From: an uncultured Verrucomicrobiae bacterium
GTDB taxonomy: Bacteria; Verrucomicrobiota; Verrucomicrobiia; Verrucomicrobiales; DEV007
NCBI GenBank assembly: GCA_937898895.1
Contig: CALDKL010000813.1
Span: 1 to 7,420, forward strand
DNA: 7,420 nucleotides
Reading direction: 5' to 3'
The notes under the pieces were generated by a model, which was given only the letters and a program-made list of their open reading frames with translations, ran no database searches and was not told the DNA's origin. Every line of letters begins with the position of its first letter. Position 1 is the first letter of the stretch. Positions 1 through 5,846 of the stretch are shown here, one piece after another. A program made the position numbers and the translations under genes.

Positions 1-326
1 ACAGCGGTAAAGACCTCGTGGGAGCGCCCGTTGAGCGAGGCGAGCATGCGGGCGGCTTCCGACCGGTCGACGGGCTTGCTGAGCACGGTGTTGCCAAGAA
101 GGACGAGAGTGTCGGCAGCGAGGACGACGCAATCGGGGTATCGCACGGCGACGACGGAGGCCTTGCTTCGTGCGTTCTCCGCCGTGAGGCGGCGGATGGG
201 CAGGCTCGTGTCTTCGTTTTCCTCGATTCCCGGCGCTTCGACGCGGAAGCAGAAACCAGCCTCGAGGAGAAGATCCCGCCGCCGCGGCGAACCCGAGGCG
301 AGGATAAGTCGGGCAGAGTCACTCAT
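1..326 (-). CDS. maf: Maf-family nucleoside triphosphate pyrophosphatase, partial (C-terminus outside window)
   Basis: Maf proteins hydrolyse nucleoside triphosphates (dTTP/UTP or modified nucleotides) to the monophosphate plus pyrophosphate in the cytoplasm, cleaning the nucleotide pool. The visible 108 residues start MSDSARLILASGSPRRRDLL, the family's N-terminal phosphate-binding SxSPRR motif (residues 11-16). AADTLV (70-75) carries the probable catalytic Asp72, then LSKP (82-85), where the family usually has LGKP, and LNGRSHEVFTA (98-108). Full-length members have roughly 190-200 residues, so nearly half is missing beyond position 1; this is a window edge, not a broken gene. The ADT-LV-LG spacing looks closer to the YhdE (dTTP/UTP) subgroup than to YceF, but that is only an impression. 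The ATG (326-324) overlaps the stop of the upstream hydrolase gene as ATGA, so the two are probably co-transcribed and translationally coupled. No Shine-Dalgarno sequence is seen. Confidence 0.93.
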   Translation of the reverse strand, partial: MSDSARLILASGSPRRRDLLLEAGFCFRVEAPGIEENEDTSLPIRRLTAENARSKASVVAVRYPDCVVLAADTLVLLGNTVLSKPVDRSEAARMLASLNGRSHEVFTA

Positions 327-1156
327 GCGGCGAACTCAGCGGAAAAGAAGGGATTGTTGCGCCGCTCTTCGCCCACGGTGGTGAGTGGTCCGTGCCCCGG
401 GCAGAGAACGGTTTCCTCGGGCAACGTCAGGATCTTCTCCCGGTTGTTTTTCAATGCATCCTCGTAGGAGACCATGCCACCTCCCATGGAACCCGCGAAG
501 AGGGCGTCGCCGACGACGGCGAGTGGCCGCGCAAGGCCCTCGATGACATAGGTGGTGCCTCCGACGGAGTGACCGCTCGTGGTGCGGGTCGAGAGACGCA
601 GCGATCCGATCGCGAATTCCGCGCCCTCCGCAAAGTTCGTCGTTCCGGGCCAGGGTTCCGCTTCGTTCGACCAGGCCTTCGCCTCGGGAAAGGCTTGCGC
701 CAGGGCAGGGAGGGCGGCGAGGTGGTCATTGTGGGTGTGGGTGAGGAAGATCGCCTCTACCGAAAGGCCGAGAGATGTGGCCTTTGCGACGAGGGGCCGA
801 TGGTCGGTCGCCGTATCAAAAAAAGCCGCTTTCCGGCTCGCCGGATCCCAAACGAGGTAGGCGTTCACCTTCATGTCCCGGTAGGGCAGATGGAAGACCT
901 CCAGACCTGCGACGGAAACGGGCCGAGGTGCCCAGACCCGCGAGGCCGCCATCGTGAGGGTACGGGGATCGAGAGAAAGGACCCGGGCCACCCGGAGTAG
1001 GGCTGCCTCATCGCAGAATTCCCCGCGGCAGAGCCGGGCAAGGATGTCGCGGGGTACCCCGGTGCGTTCGGAGAGTTCGGTTTCGCCGAGATGGAGGCCT
1101 CGCATCGATTTGGCGAGGAGGTCTTCGAATTGGTCTTCCAGAGGGATCGGGATCAT
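323..1156 (-). CDS. MBL-fold metallo-hydrolase (glyoxalase II-like) with N-terminal XRE-type helix-turn-helix
   Basis: The 277-residue product has two parts. Residues about 24-72 read as a Cro/C1-type helix-turn-helix (ETELSERTGVPRDILARL, then LLRVARVLSLDP). From about residue 80 there is a metallo-beta-lactamase fold with the full metal ligand set: HTHNDH at 140-145, SGH with His196, GDALF with Asp217 and CPGHGPLTT with His255, followed by VGEERRNNPFF. That ending is typical of the hydroxyacylglutathione hydrolase (glyoxalase II)-like branch, so thioester hydrolysis on a small substrate is plausible; the real substrate is unknown. The reading frame extends to an ATG at 1231, but those 25 extra residues are not family-like. 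The ATG at 1156 is preferred because the domain order begins sensibly there. Neither start has a Shine-Dalgarno sequence. The maf gene overlaps its 3' end by 4 bases. The HTH may act as a DNA-binding or only a structural domain. Confidence 0.9.
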   Translation of the reverse strand: MIPIPLEDQFEDLLAKSMRGLHLGETELSERTGVPRDILARLCRGEFCDEAALLRVARVLSLDPRTLTMAASRVWAPRPVSVAGLEVFHLPYRDMKVNAYLVWDPASRKAAFFDTATDHRPLVAKATSLGLSVEAIFLTHTHNDHLAALPALAQAFPEAKAWSNEAEPWPGTTNFAEGAEFAIGSLRLSTRTTSGHSVGGTTYVIEGLARPLAVVGDALFAGSMGGGMVSYEDALKNNREKILTLPEETVLCPGHGPLTTVGEERRNNPFFSAEFAA

Positions 1157-1213
1157 GAGGGGTTGAAAAGAGCACAAAAAGAGGTCGGGGGGATTTCGAT
1201 TTTTCTTGAGGTG

Positions 1214-1238
1214 TTTCGCGAAAAATGCCATTCTCGCG
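1214..1238. promoter_or_regulatory. Palindrome cluster in divergent promoter region (candidate operator)
   Basis: TTTCGCGAAA (1214-1223) is a perfect 10-base palindrome. Its CGCGA (1217-1221) is also the left arm of a wider inverted repeat with TCGCG (1234-1238), and AATG-C-CATT (1224-1232) lies inside. The site is 58-82 bases upstream of the hydrolase start and about 100 bases upstream of the pilin-like gene start, in the only gap between these divergent genes. It could be an operator, possibly for the HTH-bearing hydrolase itself; that link is inference. No convincing -35/-10 pair was identified on either strand. Confidence 0.3.
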
Positions 1239-1337
1239 GCGGAGGTGACGTATTTACGATGTCAACTCCAGCACTGCATACGCTCCGGGATTCGCGTCCC
1301 TGGGCACATCATAACCAAAATACCCAAAAACCACACC

Positions 1338-2045
<708 letters not shown>

Positions 2046-2085
2046 GCGTTTCTCCGGGAGGTCTCTCCCCATTCCCCCATTGCAG

Positions 2086-2117
2086 AAACCCGCTTCGCGA
2101 CCCGGAGCGGGTTTTTT
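2086..2117 (+). terminator. Intrinsic terminator after the pilin-like gene
   Basis: A perfect 9-base-pair stem, AAACCCGCT (2086-2094) with AGCGGGTTT (2106-2114), encloses an 11-base loop and runs directly into a T tract (2112-2117). It lies 40 bases after the stop codon at 2045 and 100 bases before the transporter start, so it should end the pilin-like transcript. Transporter transcription then needs either read-through or a promoter in or just after the terminator, which I could not identify. Confidence 0.88.
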
Positions 2118-2151
2118 GTGTTCCTGGATGAATGGAGGGGACGCCGAAACC

Positions 2152-2220
2152 ATGGAGAAACATCTCTATTCTCCGCTTGTCGGAGGAACTCTCGGAGTGA
2201 ACGGTGGCGGCTCCCGATGA
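2152..2220 (+). CDS. Possible 22-residue leader reading frame coupled to the transporter gene
   Basis: ATG at 2152 opens a 22-codon frame, product MEKHLYSPLVGG followed by a Gly-rich end (TLGVNGGGSR). It is preceded by GGAGGGG (2134-2140), 11 bases upstream, which is the best Shine-Dalgarno match in the window. Its TGA (2218-2220) overlaps the transporter ATG (2217-2219) as ATGA. An earlier in-frame ATG at 2128 would give 30 residues. The product resembles nothing I recognise. It could be translated only to deliver ribosomes to the weakly initiated transporter gene, or it may be a chance frame; conservation in relatives would decide. Confidence 0.3.
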   Translation: MEKHLYSPLVGGTLGVNGGGSR

Positions 2221-3428
2221 CCGCCCTCCGTCGTCAGTACTTTCTGAGTTACGCCGCGATCGGTAGCGTCATGCCGCTCGTGACTGTCTTCCTCCGGGAA
2301 CAGGGCGGGTTCAATTACCTGCAGATCGGCCTCGCGATGTCTCTCATGGGGATTCCGTCCCTGTGCTCTCCCGCCCTCATCACTCTGCTCGCCGACCGCA
2401 AGCTCGACACCCGTCGCATCCTCGCCGTGGCCTATACCTGCAGCGCGATGGTCCTGGGAGCCCTCTTTTTCTCGAAGAGTGTGGCCCTCACCCTCATGCT
2501 CTTCTTTTTCCACGGACTCGCCTCGATGGCGATGCTGCCCTTGCAGGACGGCTACTATTTCTCCTTGTCGGAGGAGCGCCGCCGAGCCGGAATGCAGGTC
2601 GTGGAGTATCCGATGGTCAGGATCTGGGGCACGACGGGATACATGTTTCCGGGACTGCTCCTCTACTTCCCGCTCCTCCACGGGGCCGAGGTTCGTTCGA
2701 TCCTGCCCTGCGCGATCCTTTTCTGCTCCCTCAGTTTTGCGAACAGTTTCACTCTGTCGGCAGTGACGCGACGCGAAGCTTCCGCGACGGCAAAGCTCCC
2801 CTCACGACAAGCCTTCGCCGCGCTCTTCGCCCCAAACGCCAGATGGCTCTGCCTGGGGCTCTTCTTTGCCTATCTCGCGGCGGCGACCTACTACACGTTC
2901 ATCGGAAATTATCTGGATGAGATCGTGCGGATCCCCAAGCCGTTCATTGCTCCCGTGATTCTGTTGGGAGTGCTCGTCGAGATCGGGTGTACTCTCCTCA
3001 TGCCCTGGCTGCAGGCTACCTTTCGTCTCAAAGGAATCATGGTCATCGGACTTTTTTGCATGGTCATGCGAATGATTCTGCTCTCCTTCTTTCCGAATCC
3101 GGTGGTGGCCGTACTCGTTCAGTTGGGGCACGGCTTCGAAGTGCTTGCCCTCTACGTCGGTCCGATCATGTTCCTCAATCGGCTCGCCGGGGATGAATTC
3201 CGCAACTCCATCCAGGGAGTGTTTGCCATGTCGATCACGGGTTCGGCCCGTGTTCTGGGGTGCCTCGCGTCGGGCCTCACTGCCGCCCATTTCGGCATCC
3301 AGGTGAATCTGCTCCTCGGCGCTGTGCTCGGGAGTGTTGCCTTTGTCATCATCACCTTTTTCTTTTCGCGCATTCCCCCGCGGGAGGAGTCGCCGGAAAT
3401 TGCAGTTTCCACGACCGGGCACCCGTGA
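2217..3428 (+). CDS. Major facilitator superfamily transporter (MFS_1-like / nucleoside-H+ symporter-type)
   Basis: A 403-residue inner-membrane transporter, the usual length for a 12-helix MFS carrier, with hydrophobic segments throughout. After the second helix comes LADRKLDTRR (58-67), the family's loop 2-3 motif in modified form. VRIWGTTGYM (134-143) at helix 5 matches the 'R-WGS-G' signature of the MFS_1-like group, which includes LacY-, NupG- and HcaT-type proton symporters. The C-terminal half has LGHGFEVLALYV (303-314) and SIQGVF (331-336), which correspond to the conserved helix 10-11 region of that group. The substrate cannot be read from the sequence; nucleosides, sugars or aromatic acids are all known for the group. 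The frame runs back to 2118, but the residues before 2217 are polar and not membrane-like, so the ATG at 2217 is chosen; it overlaps the stop of the small leader frame. Its TGA abuts the next gene. Confidence 0.9.
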   Translation: MTALRRQYFLSYAAIGSVMPLVTVFLREQGGFNYLQIGLAMSLMGIPSLCSPALITLLADRKLDTRRILAVAYTCSAMVLGALFFSKSVALTLMLFFFHGLASMAMLPLQDGYYFSLSEERRRAGMQVVEYPMVRIWGTTGYMFPGLLLYFPLLHGAEVRSILPCAILFCSLSFANSFTLSAVTRREASATAKLPSRQAFAALFAPNARWLCLGLFFAYLAAATYYTFIGNYLDEIVRIPKPFIAPVILLGVLVEIGCTLLMPWLQATFRLKGIMVIGLFCMVMRMILLSFFPNPVVAVLVQLGHGFEVLALYVGPIMFLNRLAGDEFRNSIQGVFAMSITGSARVLGCLASGLTAAHFGIQVNLLLGAVLGSVAFVIITFFFSRIPPREESPEIAVSTTGHP

Positions 3429-3445
3429 TAAAGAGCGACACAGAC

Positions 3446-4096
3446 ATGAAATCAGCGGCTCCTGCATCCGGCAGAAAAGCGGTCGAATGGTCCCGGGCGG
3501 CCATCTTCGGCACCATCCTTGCGGTGCTCGGATTCGCGACCCTTTGGTTGGTTTTTGGACTGATGCTCGCCGCCATTGCCGCCGTCTGTGCCCACGTTGC
3601 CCGCTACGAGACGGTCGCCGTTCCCCTGCGCGGCCACCGTTTCGCGACCTTTGCACTCTGGCTCAGCTACGCCACGATGCTCTCCTTTCCTGTTCTCGTT
3701 CTCGCGGTCGGACTCTCCTTTCCTGCCATCGAGCAGTGGCGGGCGGGGCAGGATGCCCAACGCCACGCCGAGAGCCGCACCCGTGCCTCGCGTCTCTTCG
3801 TCGCCTGCGAAGCCTATGCGCGCGCCAATCGCGGTCACTTCCCGGCGGCCTGGGACGATCTTTCGGGCCGATTTCTTCCCACCGACGAACTTGCCGATCT
3901 GCTGCACAGTCCTTACCGGGGCGGATCGGGCAAGGCCTTCGAACTCGTCCCCCACGATCGACCCGTGCTCGATGCCATCGCCGATTCCGTCGTCGTGATC
4001 CAGGAAGTAGCCCCGTCCCGCATTGCCGAGATCGCGGTAGTTTACGCCAACGGGCGGGTCGCATCTCTCCACAACCCGGACTATGAAGCCCCATGA
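3446..4096 (+). CDS. DUF4190-like membrane protein with pilin/GspG-like C-terminal domain
   Basis: A 216-residue protein. Residues about 17-50 and 66-94 are two hydrophobic segments joined by CAHVARYETVAVPLRGHR, which matches the DUF4190 pattern ('GHVAL...RGRGLA...LGY'). The rest resembles a type II secretion GspG-like fold without its own prepilin signal: ASRLFVACEAYARANRGHFP (114-133) parallels the 'l-aYa-dn-g-yP' helix-turn, then WDDLSGRFLPTDELADLLHSP, and AEIAVVYANGRVASL (194-208) parallels the terminal 'vlyaDGHVe' strand. It is thus probably an inner-membrane protein presenting a pilin-like domain outside; its job is unknown. An in-frame GTG at 3425 overlaps the transporter stop as GTGA and would add seven residues. 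The ATG at 3446 is chosen for its AAGAG about ten bases upstream. The preceding gene ends 17 bases before, and the next begins within or just after this stop. Confidence 0.82.
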   Translation: MKSAAPASGRKAVEWSRAAIFGTILAVLGFATLWLVFGLMLAAIAAVCAHVARYETVAVPLRGHRFATFALWLSYATMLSFPVLVLAVGLSFPAIEQWRAGQDAQRHAESRTRASRLFVACEAYARANRGHFPAAWDDLSGRFLPTDELADLLHSPYRGGSGKAFELVPHDRPVLDAIADSVVVIQEVAPSRIAEIAVVYANGRVASLHNPDYEAP

Positions 4097-4128
4097 CGGG
4101 CCTGACACCCCAACACCCGACCATTCTC

Positions 4129-4635
4129 ATGAATCGACTGCTCTTCCTCCTCGCGCTGTTCACCCTGTCGGCTTCCGCACAAGAGAAGATCTATCTCGCC
4201 GCCGACGAGACCGAAGCACTCCTGGCGAAAGAGGGGCAAAAAGTGGTCGTCTATGGCGAGACCAAAGGCTCGGGCAAGTCGGGTTCGGGAACAAACTTCG
4301 TCAACTTCCGGGGGGCCGCGTTTTTCCTCGTCACGTTCAAAAGCGATCTTGCTCACTTTCCGGACGGCGAACCGGCCGACCTCTACGAAGGCAAACGGAT
4401 CGCAGTGGAGGGGGCCCTCTCGATCTATCAGGGCAAGCCGCAGATCAAGCTGACCGAGCCCGCGCAAGTCACTCTCCTCGCGCCGGACGCCGTCTTTCCG
4501 CCTCCATCCGAAACGAAGGAAAAGCCAAAAGAGAAGCCGGCAGACTCGACCCCGCCCAAAGCGGGGAACCCCTCCCCATCCGGTGGTGCCCCTGCCTCCC
4601 CCCGCCGCAAGTCGCCGTTTGATCGCTCCGAGTGA
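4129..4635 (+). CDS. Exported OB-fold protein with proline/lysine-rich tail
   Basis: A 168-residue protein starting with a clean signal peptide, MNRLLFLLALFTLSASA, with probable cleavage before Gln18. Residues about 36-117 look like the small OB-fold (tRNA-anti/nucleic-acid-binding-like) domain found in many secreted bacterial proteins: EGQKVVVYGE, then GTNFVNF, AAFFLVTF and FPDGEPADLYEGKRIAVEGALSIYQGKPQIKL as the last strands. The remaining 50 residues are low complexity, rich in Pro, Lys, Ser and Gly (PPPSETKEKPKEKP, ending RRKSPFDRSE), probably disordered and perhaps a wall or nucleic-acid-contacting tail. An alternative ATG at 4093 overlaps the previous stop as ATGA and adds 12 residues ahead of the signal peptide; the overlap favours it for coupling, the signal peptide favours 4129. 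No Shine-Dalgarno sequence supports either. It is the last gene of the transporter unit. Ligand unknown; OB-folds bind nucleic acid, sugars or metals. Confidence 0.82.
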   Translation: MNRLLFLLALFTLSASAQEKIYLAADETEALLAKEGQKVVVYGETKGSGKSGSGTNFVNFRGAAFFLVTFKSDLAHFPDGEPADLYEGKRIAVEGALSIYQGKPQIKLTEPAQVTLLAPDAVFPPPSETKEKPKEKPADSTPPKAGNPSPSGGAPASPRRKSPFDRSE

Positions 4636-4704
4636 ATTCGAAACGGCGGCGGCGCCAAAACTCGCACACCCTCGCTCTCGCAGTCGGGCTCGCACCGAGG
4701 AGCC

Positions 4705-5670
4705 TCACATTCCCACTGCCGCACGCACCCGCTCGATGACCTTGCGCGCCTCGGCTTTTGCTTTCCTCGCCCCCGTCGCAAGAACATCCTCGACGTAGCC
4801 GGGATCCTTCACTAGGGCCTCGCGGCGCTCGCGCATCGGGGCGAAACGAGCGCAGATTCTGTCGAAGAGTTGCTGCTTGTAGTGACCATAGCCCAGTCCG
4901 CCCGCGCGAAAGGAGTTCTCCATCTCCGTTACCTCCTCCGCCGTGGCGAACAGGCGGTAGAGCTGCACGATGTAATTGTCGGTCGGATCCTTCGGAGACT
5001 CCACCGGGGTCGAGTCCGTCACGATCTTCATGATCTTCTGACGCAGCTTCTTTTCCGACTCCTCGAAGAGATCGATGGCATTGCCGTAGCTCTTGCTCAT
5101 CTTCCGCCCGTCGAGGCCCGGCACCACCGCCGTCTCCTCCCGGATGCGCGGCTCGGGGATCACGAGGAGACCCTCGCCGTAGCGGTCGTTGAACTTCTGT
5201 GCAACGTCGCGCGTCACCTCGAGATGCTGTTTCTGATCCCGTCCTACCGGAACCACATTCGAATCAAAGAGGACGATGTCCGCCGCCTGCAAGACTGGGT
5301 AGGCAAAAAGCCCGTGCGAGGGCGAGAACCCCTGGGTGACCTTGTCCTTGTAGGAAACGCAGCGCTCCAGCAGGCCCATCGGAGTGACACAGCTGAGGAT
5401 CCAGGCGAGTTCGGTCACCTCGGGCACATCCGACTGCCTCCAGAAGGTGGCTTTGTCAGGATCGAGTCCGCAGGCGAGGAAATCAATTGCGAGATCGCGA
5501 ACGTTCGACCGCAGAGCCTTTGGATCGTGCGTCGAAGTCAGGGCGTGGTAGTCGGCGATGAAATAAAAGGCCTCGCCTTCGTCCTGGAGGCGAATCGAGG
5601 GTTCCATCATGCCGAAATAATTGCCGATGTGGAGGCGGCCGCTCGGTTGAATGCCGGAAAGTATGCGCAT
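4705..5670 (-). CDS. trpS: Tryptophanyl-tRNA synthetase
   Basis: A cytoplasmic class I aminoacyl-tRNA synthetase that activates tryptophan with ATP and charges tRNA-Trp. The 321 residues match bacterial TrpRS in length. Visible signatures are the HIGH-type motif LHIGN (13-17) near the N-terminus, QAAD (128-131) in the tryptophan pocket, PVGRDQKQHLE (141-151), and the ATP-binding loop GRKMSKSYGN (188-197) with all KMSKS residues present. The C-terminal helical part (YKQQLFDRICARFAPMRERR) is typical and the end is complete. The frame continues to an ATG at 5766, but those 32 residues are not found in the family and MRILSGIQPSG is the canonical start, so 5670 is chosen; it has no Shine-Dalgarno sequence. 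The gene is convergent with the OB-fold gene (69 bases between stops) and divergent from recA. Its leader contains strong inverted repeats. Confidence 0.97.
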   Translation of the reverse strand: MRILSGIQPSGRLHIGNYFGMMEPSIRLQDEGEAFYFIADYHALTSTHDPKALRSNVRDLAIDFLACGLDPDKATFWRQSDVPEVTELAWILSCVTPMGLLERCVSYKDKVTQGFSPSHGLFAYPVLQAADIVLFDSNVVPVGRDQKQHLEVTRDVAQKFNDRYGEGLLVIPEPRIREETAVVPGLDGRKMSKSYGNAIDLFEESEKKLRQKIMKIVTDSTPVESPKDPTDNYIVQLYRLFATAEEVTEMENSFRAGGLGYGHYKQQLFDRICARFAPMRERREALVKDPGYVEDVLATGARKAKAEARKVIERVRAAVGM

Positions 5671-5692
5671 GGGGAAGAATGCTTCGCCGCTC

Positions 5693-5759
5693 CGGATCGA
5701 TCCGTCGGCGGAAACGCGGACGTTCCGGCACACTGCCGCTCTCCGCAACTGCCGTCCGC
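5693..5759 (-). promoter_or_regulatory. Inverted repeats in the trpS leader
   Basis: Reading toward trpS, GCGGACG (5759-5753) pairs perfectly with CGTCCGC (5722-5716), enclosing about 30 bases that contain a smaller GGCA/TGCC hairpin. A perfect 12-base palindrome, CGGATCGATCCG (5693-5704), follows, 22 bases before the start codon. If transcription starts beyond 5760, the leader RNA would be clearly structured. No Trp codons, T-box features or T tract are seen, so it is neither an ordinary attenuator nor a terminator. GC-rich sequence makes chance pairing possible. Confidence 0.3.
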
Positions 5760-5769
5760 ACAACAAAAT

Positions 5770-5782
5770 TGAACAATGTTCA
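5770..5782. promoter_or_regulatory. Palindrome TGAACAATGTTCA, candidate LexA/SOS operator for recA
   Basis: A perfect 13-base palindrome (arms TGAACA and TGTTCA around one A) lies 65-77 bases before the recA start, in the AT-rich core of the trpS-recA gap. GAACA/TGTTC half-sites are those of LexA operators in several phyla; for Verrucomicrobia I recall TGTTC-N4-GAACA, and for Bacillus GAAC-N4-GTTC. Here the half-sites are in GAAC-N3-GTTC arrangement, one base tighter than Bacillus, so the match is imperfect. A third half-site, TGAACA at 5800-5805, lies 30 bases on. An SOS role is inferred from recA being the downstream gene. Confidence 0.45.
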
Positions 5783-5803
5783 TTTTTTTACTGGACGCCT
5801 GAA

Positions 5804-5820
5804 CAGTTTTTGATAAACTG
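5804..5820. promoter_or_regulatory. Palindrome CAGTTT-N5-AAACTG upstream of recA
   Basis: Six-base arms CAGTTT (5804-5809) and AAACTG (5815-5820) flank TTGAT, and overlap the GAACA half-site at 5801-5805. The site is 27-43 bases before the recA ATG at 5847, where a promoter -10 region or operator would be expected; GATAAA (5812-5817) inside is a weak -10 candidate. The sequence CTGACTGTG just after gives a further partial repeat. A regulatory role is likely from position and symmetry, but the factor is unknown. Confidence 0.4.
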
Positions 5821-5846
5821 ACTGTGAAACAACAATTTGTCATCTC

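Noticed and set aside
1157..1231. Upstream ATG (1231) extending the hydrolase by 25 residues
   Set aside because: The extra residues lie before the HTH, lack family resemblance and have no ribosome binding site; this stretch is better read as promoter region.
4636..4704. GGCTC/GAGCC repeat between the converging OB-fold and trpS genes as a two-way terminator
   Set aside because: The stem is only five base pairs and no T tract follows on either strand.
5671..5766. Upstream ATG (5766) extending TrpRS by 32 residues
   Set aside because: Canonical TrpRS starts at MRILSGIQPSG; the extension covers inverted repeats and is not protein-like for this family.
4870..5772. Long plus-strand frame (300 codons) opposite trpS
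   Set aside because: Antisense shadow of a strongly conserved synthetase gene.
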